A stretch of DNA of 64,000 nt from Scalesia atractyloides (GCA_947069175.1 CAMTDV010000019.1:72477358-72541357), one strand, 5' to 3'; numbered from the stretch's first letter, positions 35,686-48,171 are shown. Program-made: numbers and translations. Notes: a model not told the origin generated them from the letters alone.

Positions 35686-36076
35686 TATCCATTAAACAAA
35701 CAAAAAACACTTCAAAAACATTATACAAACCAAATACCTTTAAAATTACAAATTAACCTATAAGATACATACACGGGCCTTTACTACACCTATATATGCT
35801 CATACGGGACATATACCTCACCTATACTAGACTACATTGTACATGGTATTCTTAAAAAAAAATTAAGGAAGTTTCTATTTAAAAAAATATTTTTTTAGAA
35901 AACTTTGTTAAAACCATAAACAAATGTATAAAAAAATTTGTGAAAAAAACACTCAACCAATACGATCCTTATAAACCTATATGACCCGTATAGGTCTAGT
36001 CAAATAGACAAAATCTGACACATCACTCTTTATTGGAAATTGAAAAAGTAATACGACCCGTATTAAAGGTGTCGAC

Positions 36077-36575
36077 TTGGTCTCCCAGGTTTCTTTTTAC
36101 CCCTTGACTTTCTAATACGTGTTGTAATAAATTCTTCTTCGTTTACGTTTTACGTTACATGAGTCATTTAGTGTTCGAACGCCATGTTTTAGTTTTACGC
36201 TTTTTCTCATTTTTGGTCGTTACCTGGTTGCTACTTAACATGATTTTACGTCCTCCGCCCACTATGTTAATATCATAGTTTTACGCAACTGCACCGCATC
36301 TCGAAGCTTAAGATTAGTTTACATAATAAAATAACGACAACAATAGAATAACAATAGCAATAACAACAATGAATGGGTAGTTCTCTCAGACCCTAGGTCA
36401 AGAGTTCGAGCCCGAGCCACCTCAGGTTTTTATCCACCGTACTTCACGCCAGATAGATTCTCTCTGTGGCGGCGTAAGTCTTTACATGGCGGCGTAAGTC
36501 TTTACCATTAACAGTGCGTGGTATGGTTTTTCAAAGAATGCCATTGTACAAACTCTAACGTCAATGCCGCCACGT
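36077..36575 (+). repeat. Dispersed repeat with SINE-like head, copy 2, at the MAP70 promoter
   Basis: This copy matches 29126-29585, with a small internal tandem duplication (GGCGGCGTAAGTCTTTAC, 36470-36505). Its right edge is about 35 bp upstream of the MAP70 TATA-like motif and contains a CACGTG G-box at 36571-36576. Confidence 0.7.
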
Positions 36576-36914
36576 GTAAGAAAAATTATTGTGAATGGTC
36601 GTGTAGAATATTTAAATACGAACCAAGACAGAAACCTTCCCACACTTAAATGAATCGCACATATTTTTAGAGAGAGAAACCCACTCCAGATCTCCCTCTC
36701 TCTCTCTCTCTCTGATCATTCCAATCTAGAGAGAGAAACCGACCATTCCACTCCATTCTTCACCTAGTTGACACACACACTGTCTCTTTCTCCATCTGTA
36801 TCTATATCTACACATACACATCTCCTACACTCTCTGTACGCTTCCGAAACCCTAGCACTTAACAAACCGTTCGATTTCGAACTATTGATGCGCGATTGAG
36901 CTCAGATCCGAGTA
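36571..36914 (+). promoter_or_regulatory. MAP70 core promoter and 5' leader
   Basis: A CACGTG G-box (36571-36576) is followed by a TATA-like TATTTAAATA at 36609-36618. Transcription probably starts near 36640. The leader carries a CT microsatellite (about 36693-36714) and two copies of TAGAGAGAGAAACC, both common in plant leaders. The transcription start is inferred only. Confidence 0.55.
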
Positions 36915-39900
36915 ATGGAGGAGGTTTCCGGCGACGGCGGAGACTACAGCGGCGGTAATGTACGGCCGCCGGTGGCTGAAACGACGCCGTTGACGGTGTC
37001 AGGATCGTTTAAGGACGGAGCTAGGGTTTCTGGTGCGCCGAATCGGAGGAGGAGCTCTAGGAGACCGAGTTTGGATACTGATGATTTTATAAATCTACTT
37101 CACGGTTCGGATCCGGTGAAGGTTGAGCTTAATCGGTTGGAAAATGAAGTTAGAGGTGAATAATGTGAAGTGATCTGGATGGAGTAGGTGATTTTGTAGG
37201 TGTTTGATTTGATTTTTTGTTGATTTGTAGATAAGGATCGAGAATTGAGTGAAGCGCAAGCGGAGATCAAGGCGTTGAGGCTGTCTGAGCGGTTGAGAGA
37301 GAAAGCTGTTGAAGAGGTTATGATTTTGATAATATGTTTTAATATGTTTAGTTTACATGATATGCCTAATATTTGAAATTTGAATGTTTAATTGCTTTGA
37401 CTAATTGTTTACATTTTGCACTGGCATTCTCCTCTTTACATAAGCTATATTTTTTATATTGCGTTGATATTTGTAAGCTGAGTAGTGATTTTTCGTGTGT
37501 GTTTTAAGGAATTTTAATCGTTTTTTTGATTGATTGTTTCGCAATGCGAATGTTTTGAACTGTTAAGCTGTCTGTCGAACTGTCGAAGTAAAGATTGTAA
37601 TGCCATTGTTGTGCGGTGTATTTATCCATTTAGAAGTTAAGACATTGAGTATGCTGTTGGTATTATCAAGTTGTTACTAGCTTGCTGATTTAGATTTCAG
37701 ACCTACTGCATTTGTTGGATGCTTTAACTCCTAACTATTAACTCCCTGTGGATTTGTTCGGTGACATGCACTCCTTTTGAAACCACCTTACTATTACGTA
37801 ACAAGCTGTTTGTCGGCTATCATTAGCTCAGGTTTGTGCGAGGAAACCATTAATGCACTCACTTGGATTATAACGGTAAATAAACGAGTCTGTTTTGGCA
37901 CTTAAGTAAAATGTTTGTGTTTGTTATCTTGGTGTTGCTTATTGGGGCTTTGTCTTTTGTTTGTTCTGTTTTGTGGAGTTAATATCTTATTTACTAATTG
38001 TACTCCATTAACATACAGCCAATATAAACCTTACTTGTTAATTATGTGCTAAGATTAAGTGTTTGACCAACTAGTTGTTGCCAAGTATTTGTGATATCTG
38101 TATGACTTCATGGTTCCGTTATTGCTGTGTTTGAGTTAAATCTGATAAAATCTTGCCCTTCTTTTATTTTCGTATATCTTAGCTAACTGAAGAATTGTCG
38201 AAGATGGATGAGAAGCTGAAGTTGACAGAATCTCTGCTAGATACCAAGGTATTAACTGAAGCTCTTCTATTCATTTGGATTCTTTATTATTTCCATTGTA
38301 GCTAATAGATGACAAATATACTTTCCGGTAATGTAGAATCTTGAAATTAAGAAAATCAATGATGAGAAAAAAGCATCTATGGCGGCTCAGTTTGCTGCAG
38401 AAGCCACTCTTCGAAGGGTTCATGCTGCTCAAAAAGATGATGATATGCCTCCAATTGAGGCCATCCTTGCACCATTAGAAGCCGAGCTGAAGCTTGCTCG
38501 ACAAGAGGTTTGCATTCTTTGAGTGATTAATAATAACAAATCAAGTTAACGATATTCAGTTATAAACTATTGATAAGTAGTTAATGCGGTAAAAAATTGG
38601 ATATCGGTCAAGGACCGATATTTGGGATATCGGTTATCGTGGTGTGATATCGGTAATTTTAATATCATGCAGAGTTTATATATATGGCAATTTTAGACTA
38701 ATAGTTCATTAACAAATTAACCATTAACAAATTAACCTTTTGCAACTTGCAAAACACTATAATTGTAGCAAGTAGGCACTGATTAAGACTTAAAACACTA
38801 ACATTTAACACTAACAATTAACAATTAAGACTTAAATCACTAATAGCAGCAAGAAGAAAGACGAATGGTAGAACTAAGAAGAATGGTACTGATATCGGGA
38901 AAATCGGTGATGTATCGGTCAATATCGCCGATAATATCGGTACCGATATTCTGACTGATGTTTTGCACTGATATCTTACTAGGGGACCAATAACCGATAT
39001 ATCATTGATGTATCGCGTTATTAACTACATAGCGATTGAGCATTTATAACGTTGCGTTATTTGGGTTTCAGATTGCTAAGCTGCAGGATGATAATAAAGC
39101 ATTAGATCGACTGACTAAATCAAAAGAAGCTGCTTTACTTGAAGCTGAGAGAGCAGTGCAGGTTGCTTTGGCTAAGGCTTCAATGGTGGATGATCTTCAG
39201 AATAAGAACCAGGAGTTAATGAAGCAGATAGAAATTTGCCAGGTAAGATTGTTCTGTTTGCCTTTTGTCGTAAAGTATTTAATTGGTTATCCTGATTTTT
39301 TTTATATATATGTACCTACATGTTTCCTGATACTTTTATTAGGAGGAAAATAAAATTTTGGATAAAATGCATCGTCAAAAAGTTGCTGAAGTTGAAAAGC
39401 TTACACAAACTGTACGCGAGCTTGAAGAGGCTGTTCTTGCTGGTGGTGCGGCTGCAAATGCAGTGAGAGACTACCAACGCAAAGTTCAAGAGATGAATGT
39501 AAGTGACCTACAAGTCTTATTGTTATACCTAGGGTTGAAAATGGGCGAGTTGGGTTTTGGGTTCGGGTCAAAATAGGCCACTTTTGTGCGGGTCAAAAGT
39601 CAAAACAGGTCGGACCAGTCAGACCCTCATACGCTTTGTCATTTAAGTTGTTAAATTCTATAAATATATAATGTGATTAAAGAACTGTATTGTTACATTA
39701 ATAAGTGATTTAGAAACTTTTATTCATTTGAATACATATATGACCTGCTAAACTCATTTGACCCGTTTTCTTTTTAGTTCAAACTTTTAGCTTAAACACT
39801 TGACCCATTAGAGATAAAGTACGACCCAAGTTTACATCTTTGTATTTAAATGGGTCAAAATAGCAATCTCTGCTTATAGTTGACTAGTTTTGACTTTTTG

Positions 39901-41732
39901 TGCCTTCTATATAGGAAGAACGGAAAACTCTGGATCGAGAATTAGCTCGTGCAAAAGTTACAGCAAACAGAGTAGCAACAGTTGTAGCTAATGAATGGAA
40001 AGATTCTAATGATAAAGTGATGCCGGTAAAACAATGGCTTGAAGAAAGAAGATTCTTGCAGGTAACATGATATTTCTTAAACTCACCAAACTTGTGTTTA
40101 GCATTAATTTACTTCTAATTATCAACTTTTATCGTTTACAGGGAGAGATGCAACAACTAAAGGACAAGTTAGCTATAACCGAGCGTGCAGCAAAGTCTGA
40201 AGCACAATTGAAAGTAATTTTCTGTTAATGACTTTATGAAACATGTTGTTCATTTCTAATGGTACTAAGTATTTTCATTTTTATAAAATATAGGAAAAAT
40301 TTCAATTAAGACTCAGAGTACTTGAAGACACTTTGAGATCGCCGAACACTAATGGCCCTTCACGCCGCCAGTCTCTAGGCGGAGCTGATAACTTTTCAAA
40401 ATTGGCGGCTGCTTCAAACGGGATTTTACCAAAAAGATCACCATCTTTTCAAATAAGATCATCTGGGTCGAGTTCAATTTTGAGGCACGCAAAAGGTACG
40501 TCAAAGTCATTTGATGGCGGTACGCGTGCACTTGAGAGGAGTAAACTTATTTCAAATGGTAGCGGCAGTCCTACTTTTAGCCAATCGGGAACCAAGGATA
40601 TTGAAATAGTAAACCCTGATGAAAAACCGAGCGGCTCCTCGGGAACCGAAACTGAAGATACCGTGCCTGGAGTGTTGTATGATTTGCTTCAAAAAGATGT
40701 GATTGCTTTGAGGAAAGCTGTTCATGAAAAGGATCAAAGCATAAAAGACAAAGATGACGCCATCGAGGTTAATTATTATCTTTTTTTTTGGGTTCTCATC
40801 AAAACTTGTTATATAATTTGTAATATTGATTTCAGATGTTAGCCAAGAAAGTAGACACTTTAACCAAGGCTATGGAGGTTGAAGCTAAAAAGATGAGACG
40901 TGAGGTAGCTGCAATGGAGAAGGAGGTAGCTGCTATGCGTATCGACAAAGAACAGGATAATCGGGCTAAACGGTTTGCGAACGTCAAGAACACCTCTCAG
41001 CCGCTTCCAGCCAGGTACGCAAAATAAACGTATTGTATTTATATTTAGGCGTGTTAAATGGACCGTGCTTGTGGGTTGGCGGGTTGAACCCGAAACAACA
41101 CGAGCTTTCGTTGGTTGACTCCGTTTAACTTGAATAGTTTATTTTATTTTATTTTATTTTCATACTCGAATTTTCAAGAAAATACAAATGTTTATAACAT
41201 AATTACGTTTAAACCGCAAAACCTGAATCTAATGTCCCTTTTATTCTTCAAGTTATGGCGTAATCTTTTATAAAAGAGTAAACTACATGGATGGTCCCTG
41301 TGGTTTACCAAAATTTCGAATTGGGTCTCTAGCTTTCCAAAAGTACACAGATGGTCCCTGTGGTTTGCACTTTGTAACTACTCACTTAGTCCCCGTCTTT
41401 TTCCAAAAGTACATGGATGGTCTCTGTGGTTTGCTCTTTGTAATGCATTTAGTCCTTAACTTGGACATGCTAAACCCTGTAGATTTGTTGGTTGGGGACT
41501 AAATGCGTTACAAAGTGCAAACCATAGGGACCATCCGTGTACTTTACTCTTTATAAAAATAAATGGGTCAACCTTAACATGTAATTCCGTGTTAGGTTCC
41601 CTATTTATATTGCATCACAAACACATGTTCCTTCTGGTGAATTAATCGCTAATCTATATCTATATTCACCCGATATCTATATATCTATGCAGGAATGTGG
41701 CACGCGGAGGATTGACACGGAGCGGGCAATAA
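36915..41732 (+). CDS. MAP70: Microtubule-associated protein 70 (MAP70 family)
   Basis: Eleven coding exons, all GT-AG and in phase: 36915-37155, 37231-37316, 38183-38248, 38337-38507, 39072-39242, 39343-39498, 39915-40061, 40142-40213, 40294-40767, 40836-41014 and 41693-41732, giving 600 aa, the usual family length. The N-terminus is disordered and basic (RRRSSRRPS), then comes the family-typical FINLLHGSDPVKVELNRLEN. Long coiled coils follow over most of residues 70-400 (ENRILDKMHRQKVAEVEKL-like block, VANEWKDSNDKVMPVKQWLEE-like block). A Ser-rich linker (about 400-490) precedes a second coiled coil (MLAKKVDTLTKAMEVEAKKM) and a short tail GGLTRSGQ. MAP70 proteins are plant-specific, bind cortical microtubules and shape secondary walls. 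Introns 4 and 10 hold MITE-type elements. The paralogue number cannot be set from this sequence. Confidence 0.95.
38575..39032. mobile_element. hAT-type MITE in MAP70 intron 4
   Basis: It is a relative of the MITE at 3551-3979 (shared ATATCGGTAATTTTAATATC). The right end ATTAACTACATAG and left end AAGTAGTTAAT are inverted. Flanks are only loosely alike, so the target duplication has decayed. It ends about 40 bp before the exon 5 acceptor. Confidence 0.7.
39530..39865. repeat. GGGTCAAAA-type repeat in MAP70 intron 6
   Basis: GGGTCAAAA words occur at the start and their inverse (TTGACCCG/TTGACCCA) and GGGTCAAAATAG toward the end, suggesting an old fold-back MITE. Target duplication not defined. 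Confidence 0.45.
41274..41552. repeat. GGTCCCTGTGG inverted-repeat element in MAP70 intron 10
   Basis: Ends AAGAGTAAACTACATGGATGG and its inverse CCATCCGTGTACTTTACTCTT define the element. It is the relative of 5618-5937 in the RING gene. Confidence 0.7.
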
Positions 41733-42874
41733 CATGAAAAAGAGAATGTTGTTGTCATTAGCATACTATTTTCTCATTCTTTCTACTGACTGTTTGGTAG
41801 AGAAGAGCAGTGGATGAACATGAACATTGAAGATGATGATGAGCTAACCATTGTGTGGTTGTATAGCTGCTGCTGCTTTCTTACTTTTGGTTCTTATACT
41901 TTCTAGTGTGATTTGTGTCAATGTTGTTGTTGGCTAGTTGTTTATTTGGGATTCCTAATACATTACCAATAGTTGTGCCCTTTGCAAGATTAAATATTAG
42001 ATTGCTCAATGTTTGTTTGCCTCTTTTTGGCTAAAAGTGAGTAATATCAATGCTGCTAGTGTGACTTGTACATCCTGCATTCAAACATGTACATTGTGCA
42101 ATCAGAGTTTTTCGGTTGCATACTTGGTTCATTAACTGTGCTAACAAATCTAGAATGAATGTTTACAGATTTTTACTAATGTTTTCATTTGTGCCTTAGC
42201 GGGTTTTGGAGCCAAGCCAAGTACTTAGTTGCGCATGTGAGAGAGAAGAGGGCTTGGTGTTTAGTCAAGGATCTAGTATAGAAGAGGTTTGGTATTGAAA
42301 TTGTACTGACAACCATGTTCTATAAGTGTCAGGTGCGCGCACCTTAGCGATTTTTGGAGGCAAGCCAAGTACTTTTTAGTTGTGCATGTGAGGGAGAGAG
42401 AGATAGAGAGAGAGAGGAGCGTTTGGTACTTGGTCACGAACCTCCCATTGTTGATGCCGATGACAATGGATCTAACATAGACGGGGTTTGGTAGTTTGAA
42501 AATGTACCTAATTATAAAATCATGTCGGGTGTAATTGTAATTGTTATCTTTAGAATACTCATCGAGTCATTGCCTCATTTGTATCAACACTATTAATGTG
42601 AGTAGCCCTAGAAGTTAAAAAAAAGTTACTTAAACATTCCAATATTAATTGATACATTTAACTCTTCTTCACCCGGTGCTTGTTTAGGTCAAAGTCAAAG
42701 GATCTGGATGTGTTGTTGGTGTCAGAAGTTGGAAAATGGAAAGAAGACCAAAATGATGGTACTTTCCTGTCACGTGACAGTGGGTTGGCATTGGCAGGGA
42801 GTATAAATGTTATTGGAAGACTAAAAAAATAAATTTTCGTATTTAATCTCCCTAAATTTATGGATGTTAATATT
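41733..42874. other. MAP70 3' UTR and intergenic DNA
   Basis: The MAP70 3' UTR probably runs to about 42150. A diverged pair at about 42197-42310 and 42350-42490 shares GAGCCAAGCCAAGTACTTAGTTG-like and GAGGCAAGCCAAGTACTTTTTAG-like words, an old tandem duplication. No further gene is seen. Confidence 0.5.
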
Positions 42875-43323
42875 CTCACATTTAGGGTTGCAAATGAGTC
42901 AAGCTACTCACGAGCCACTCAATATCGGCTCGAAAAAAAGCTCGAACGAGTCGAGCTTAAACGAGTCCGAGCCTAAAAAACAAGCTCGTTTAATAAACGA
43001 GCCCGAGCCTGAGCTTCGCATATCGAACTTGAGCCGGCTCGCGAGCCTAAACGAGACTGTTGTTTTATATATCTTTTCTATTAATATATTAAATATATAT
43101 TTAAATACCAATGATTAATATTTATAATTTATGAAAAAATACTATATTATATATAAAATAATAATTATAATTAATTTAAATTAATTAGGATATGATAAAC
43201 GAGCTGAGCTCGAACTTTAGAAAAATTACCTACGAGCCGAGCTCGAGCTTTAGAAACAAAGCTTGAATCGAGCCGAGCTCAAGCTCGAGTTCGGCCTGAC
43301 TTGTTTGCATCCCTACTCACATC
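42875..43323. mobile_element. hAT-type MITE with GAGCTCG words, 433 bp
   Basis: The element is 42883-43315, with flanks CTCACATT (42875-42882) and CTCACATC (43316-43323), 7 of 8 identical. Ends are TAGGGTTGCAAATGAG and, reverse-complemented, TAGGGATGCAAACAAG. The interior is rich in GAGCTCGA/TCGAGC words. The open frames at 42864-43118 are spurious. Confidence 0.8.
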
Positions 43324-45408
43324 CCTCTCCCTTTATATACATAGATATTTATAAAAAAAGATAATGTGAAAAGAATGTGAATAAGATTTTAGAGATATGG
43401 AAATAGAATCACTCTTTATAAACTACAAATAGTAATGTACATTTTCCTCTCTGTTTATACAATAAAACCAAAAAATATTATTTTCTTTTAAGTTTTGTTT
43501 ATTTTTAATCCTCTCTATCTATACAATAAAACCAAAAACCATTACCCATTTGTAGGTCCTATCGATCCATCTAATCCGTTTGATTAACTAGTTTAACGTG
43601 TGATATTCGTGAAATTTGTGATAAATATCGATAATTAAATCATAAGAACACAATTGTTCTAAATTTAATTTCATCTTGATTTTTTTATGTTTGCACACAT
43701 AATTGCACCAAACAAAAGTATGTACTGATCATCACTCTCGATTACGTAAACATGTAGAGACATGAGTAGTGGAATTAAACAAACAATCGAACAATAAGAT
43801 AGATGTAGATGTAGAAGCAATTCATTGATCATCACATATAACTTCATACATACACACATGCATACACCCGTTTAAGCTCATTCCCAACCCTAGTTGAGCT
43901 ACACTAGGGTTGGTGACTCACACCAAGAACTCTCTCTTATAAATGAAGTCAACTCTCTTGTTTTTAGTAACACATGCAAGTCTTGAAGTTAAACTAGCCG
44001 CCTATAGTTTACTTCTAGCGAGACCTTCACAAAGTGTCACCTATACCAACAACCGTTACATAGTTGCATAACTACAGTCACCAAGCTGTATCAACATACT
44101 CCCCTTTGATTGTGGCTACCAAATCTATCAATCACTGATAATCATCAGTCACAAAATCACATCAACAACCCCACCTGACGGATAATATCAGGTGTGTTTG
44201 ATTTTGTCTTGTTGTTTCACGACTCAACCAATAACCCGAAGTATTTCAATTCAGATTTCCCCTCAGAGTAAGACCCTCCTAATTAACTAGACATCTTTTA
44301 ATTTAATCGGCATCTCTCTCTCAAAAGGAAAGCACCACCTGATTAAGTTTTACCCCCTCCTTTTGCAAATTCTTCAAAACCAACAATTCTCCTTTTTTTT
44401 TCTTTTCAATATGCAAGCTTTAAAACACAATTAGACCAAAATATTCACAAAACTCTCAACTGTGTGAACCAAATTCTTCAAGTAATTCTCCCCTTTATAA
44501 ATGAACTATCTCTGATACTCGTAAACTATAAAAAAGTAAAAAATACTGAATAGTTTGATTCGTCATGTCATTCAAATCTTCAAGCAATTGTCACCTTATA
44601 ATGAAGCATCATAGATGCACTTAGCCTATATGAAGTATCCAAATACCGAAAATTCGAAACCCATGTTGTAGAAAAAGAGTCTTGAAAATAATCTTGGCCC
44701 AAATGAATTTAAAAGTTAGTAACCAAATTATAATAGTCTCAGGCCCAAAACCAATTCATAATTCATCTATAATATATTATATTATAAAGCATTTCCCAAT
44801 GACTTCTTAAAATTAAGAAGTACAACTATAATTCCATATCATACAATATGCAATGTATTGTTAACTACTTTTTGAGAAAAAAAATGTCTTTAAAACACCC
44901 GATTTAATATAAATGTTACTAAAAGATTTATTTTGTAAATTATCTAATATTCTAGGGGCCAAACTGAAAATATAAATTAAAGCATTAGACTTTCTTGAAC
45001 TATCACCGTTCTAGAAATTCCGATTGGAAACACGGAAACCGTTGCCATCCATTTAATTTCGTAACCAGTGAGATTTTAATATTTCTTTTCTGTAACCGTT
45101 CTAAAGTTTAGCAAACATCGTAAAAAGAATATAAATGAAAGAATCAAGTAATAAGATGTTTAACACCGGAAAGATTCGATCCCACGCTTCAATTCTTCAC
45201 TCCCGAGCTCTCTTGATCTTCAAAATTTTCGTTTTCAGCCTTTTAATTTGTCCAGGGTTGTATGGTTATGATTAGGGTTAAACATGGGCTTAAATAGGCT
45301 TAACAGTGAAGTTTTACGCGCTGACCAAGGCACACGCTACGTCGCGCGGGCTGCTGGTGCTCTCTGGTTGTGTTACGTGTCCGACATGTGAACTAAGGAA
45401 ACCGTTTC
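43324..45408. other. Intergenic DNA, probable old retroelement debris
   Basis: No gene is seen. The stretch 43855-44280 (with ACTCCCCTTTGATTGTGG) looks like the LTR/polypurine border of an old copia element on the minus strand, but no pair of repeats or domain supports it. 45240-45408 is the host sequence split by the gypsy element and continues at 56340. Confidence 0.4.
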
Positions 45409-45593
45409 TGTAACATTTGTCAAAAACGGGTTTTCCAAACCCGCTCCGTTTTGTAATCGAATATCAAGTTATAAATGTCATGTTGCGTATTTATGGCTAT
45501 TTTAATTTTTTAATGATTCATAATTAATAAACAAACTAAACTATAAAAGTTAAAATTGATAAAAAGTAAAAATAAAATAATTAAAAAGAGAAT

Positions 45594-45674
45594 GAGGCTG
45601 CGACTCGAAGCCGGGTCAGCCGGAAAAGAACTCAAAGCTTTATCACACACACCTATCACCACTCCGCCACTTGT
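45594..45674 (-). other. Antisense tRNA-like module, damaged (5' LTR)
   Basis: The A-box-like GGCGGAGTGGTG is intact on the minus strand. The B-box region reads CCGGCTTCGAGTCGC, where the 3' LTR has CCGGGTTCGAGTCCCGG, so the T-stem is lost here. Confidence 0.65.
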
Positions 45675-46610
45675 TGTTTTCTGTAAACATTAGGAAACAA
45701 TTAAATTTTATTATCTATCACAAATTAATCCGGTTACGCCAACTGTAACCGAAATCGGTCACCAAACGTCCAAAAACGTTTGATAATACGCGGTTTACCG
45801 ATTATAACCGCTACACCGACGTTCTCAATCAAGGTTGCCTTGAATGAACTTGAATTCTAGAAGTGAATCGGTTTCTATAACCGAAAACTTTCAATTCCAG
45901 AATTACTTCAATCTTTGTTCTCTCTCACGACTCAAACACACTCGGAAAGCTCTCAATTACATTCCGCACAATTTTCAGTTCGCCGGAGAATCTAATTGGA
46001 CTCGTCGGACTTTCGCCGGAAAACCGTATTCTCCATCAAAACAGTAAGTCTTTCGATTCTTTCGTGGTCAATCAATTGTTAAGCTATTGCTAACCCAAAC
46101 CTTTCAATCAGAATCAAATTCAGACGTCGTTATCAGATAATTCCTGCTCGCCGGAAAACCTCTGAAAGTTCTTATCTTCCGCTGTAAAACGGTATGGACA
46201 TTCAAATCTTCTGTTAACTCTTGTTTAGCACTTAAATTCCACAATTAGCTAATCAAAACTGTTAAATTGCTCGCTCAGTTGAAGTTCATAAAAACAGAGC
46301 CGACGCCTTGCCGGAATTCTGAGACAAATCATTCCTCCGGTATGTTTGCTTCCAACACCGTCTCTGTCATTTCATTTTAGTCTTATGAATGTTGTTAATC
46401 GTTTTAAAATGAGAAACAGTTGGGTAAATCGCTGTCTGTAAAAATTAGCGAAGAAGATGAACTGTGTTAACACTATAAGGATTTTGCCGTAAAGCTAAGA
46501 CAGAACTCAGCTAGGACCGAAGAGAGGATTGCCAACCGGATGAAAACCGAAGAGAGCATTGCCAGTTTCATTCCAGTCTTTTCTCAATTGAGAAGTCAAC
46601 CAACTAAACG

Positions 46611-47025
46611 GGTTAGACACACAGTCCAGCGGTGGACTGTGTGCAAACAATACGCACACGCCGCGAGTTCGATCCCTGATACACACACCCTCTCTGTAAT
46701 GAAGGTGTTTTATTTTTCTAACTGAACCGGATTAACTTACGTTAGTTGTTAAGTATAATAAAAATCTGTATATTAACCAAGTTAGACACACAGTCCAGCG
46801 GTGGACTGTGTGTAACGTTAAAGCACAGGTCCCGGGTTCGAGACCTGTTGGTGACACCGGTTCGATGATTTAAAATATTTTTGAAAATACAAGAATTTTG
46901 AATAAACTGAGTTAGTATATAAGTATAATTAAAAACAGAATTATTTCGGGTTAGACACGTAGCTCAGTTGGTAGAGCTGCGTGCACGCGAACGGGTGGTC
47001 TTGGGTTCGAGCCTCACCCGGCGCA
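46611..47025 (+). repeat. Three-unit tRNA-like array, period 169 bp (5' LTR)
   Basis: Unit heads (GTTAGACAC) are at 46612, 46781 and 46950. Units 1 and 2 have the hairpin CACACAGTCCA-GCGG-TGGACTGTGTG and B-box-like GAGTTCGATCC and GGGTTCGAGACC. Unit 3 (46947-47025) has TAGCTCAGTTGGTAGAGC (A-box, D-arm) and GGGTTCGAGCC (B-box). T-runs follow each unit. Confidence 0.88.
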
Positions 47026-48171
47026 TACAATTACACAATAAAACGGTCAACAAGTCAAACGCTCAACGGTCAATGGTCGCAAAAGTCAACATATTTTTAT
47101 ATTTTTATTTATTTAATTTAATTTAAAAATCAATTAAAAATACTTAAAAATAATGTTTTTAAAGATAGGAAATAGCCTTAAACTCACAAAAATATATCTA
47201 AAAATCTTATTAAAATCATTAATAAAATCCACTCATTTACTATATTTTTCCGTTATTATTTAGGTTAGTTAAATCTCGTTGTTCAATCCTTCCAACTCGT
47301 GCGCATCTCATCATCTCCAACCAAACGCACCCAATGTGAGTGAATCTTTACAAATTCCCCGTTTTAATCACGTTTTTGGGGTGTATCATGTGTCTTGCCA
47401 TTTATTATATTTAAATCATTGTGCATACGTCATATCGTGAACAAATGTGTATTCAGCTTGTTTCAACTGTTTATGTGGTTATTGTTAGATTTAATTTATT
47501 ATTTCCAGTACATGCAAGTTCATAGGCCGCCGCTCCCCATTACATTATGAGCGTTGAGCATGTTCCCCATTACATTATGAGCGTGAACCTGGCGTGCCAA
47601 CATACGATCGGCTCCGTTTGATTGAGCCTTGATCGCACAGACATTTATCATTTTCAGTACATGCAATACGATCGGCTCCGTTTGATTGAGCCTTGATCGC
47701 ACAGTTTCATTCATGTTATATATTTATGCAAGTTAGTATATGTCATTGTATGTTATTGTATGTTATAGTTTGTGGTTGACATTGTTACTGATTGATTATT
47801 TACATTTGCTCACTTATGATTATGCACAATTTTTCCTTGATAAAATAACAAGAAAATCAATAATAAATGTTTATCTAACAAGGTTCACTCGCCAACTTAT
47901 GTTGACCCAAAACTCCCCATTTTTACACATGATACAGGTGAACCAGCTGCAGCAAGAAACACATAGGATTGGCCTAGAAGAATAAACTAGTTTAGAGCTT
48001 GGATTGTTTAGTTGGCTATTTTTCTTTGTATTTGTATGGACATGTTTGGATTATTGAGAATGTAATTTTTACTTTAATAAATATGAAACATATTAGTAAA
48101 TATCATGAGCTTTGGTGATAACCCAATTATGCCCCGACTCTTATTCCGCTGCGGGTCGGGGTGTGACAGAT

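Larger units (their letters stand above)
29690..36068. mobile_element. Possible large inverted-repeat element with CGTATAGG-rich ends
   Basis: About 200 bp at 29690-29890 is an imperfect inverse of about 35870-36065: CAATACGGGTCATATAGG-type words, then an AT-rich stretch with TTTTAACAAAGTT. The sequence at 32395-32520 is likewise an inverse of 35140-35270. CGTATAGGCCTATACG-type words recur only within these limits in this part of the window. A solo LTR (32524-34924) and a MITE (31648-31840) are inserted inside. No transposase and no target duplication were found, so the element class is open. Confidence 0.4.
45409..48168 (+). repeat. 5' LTR of the gypsy element, 2760 bp
   Basis: Ends TGTAACATTTGTC and GGTCGGGGTGTGACA. 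It carries the antisense tRNA-like module, the three-unit tRNA-like array, and two short direct-repeat pairs near 47541-47700 (CCCCATTACATTATGAGCGT; ACGATCGGCTCCGTTTGATT). A private segment of about 130 bp at 46478-46608 replaces about 25 bp of the 3' LTR. Confidence 0.95.

Noticed and set aside
29690..36068. Calling the 29.1/36.1-kb direct repeats LTRs
   Set aside because: No TG...CA ends, primer site, polypurine tract, coding domain or target duplication could be found.
46947..47025. A functional tRNA gene in the LTR
   Set aside because: A-box, D-arm and B-box are good, but the acceptor and anticodon stems do not fold, and the 3' half of the T-stem is poor. It is tRNA-like only.
47520..47714. 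Minus-strand frame repeated at 55690-55884
   Set aside because: Its presence in both LTRs reflects LTR identity. The text is made of two short direct-repeat pairs.
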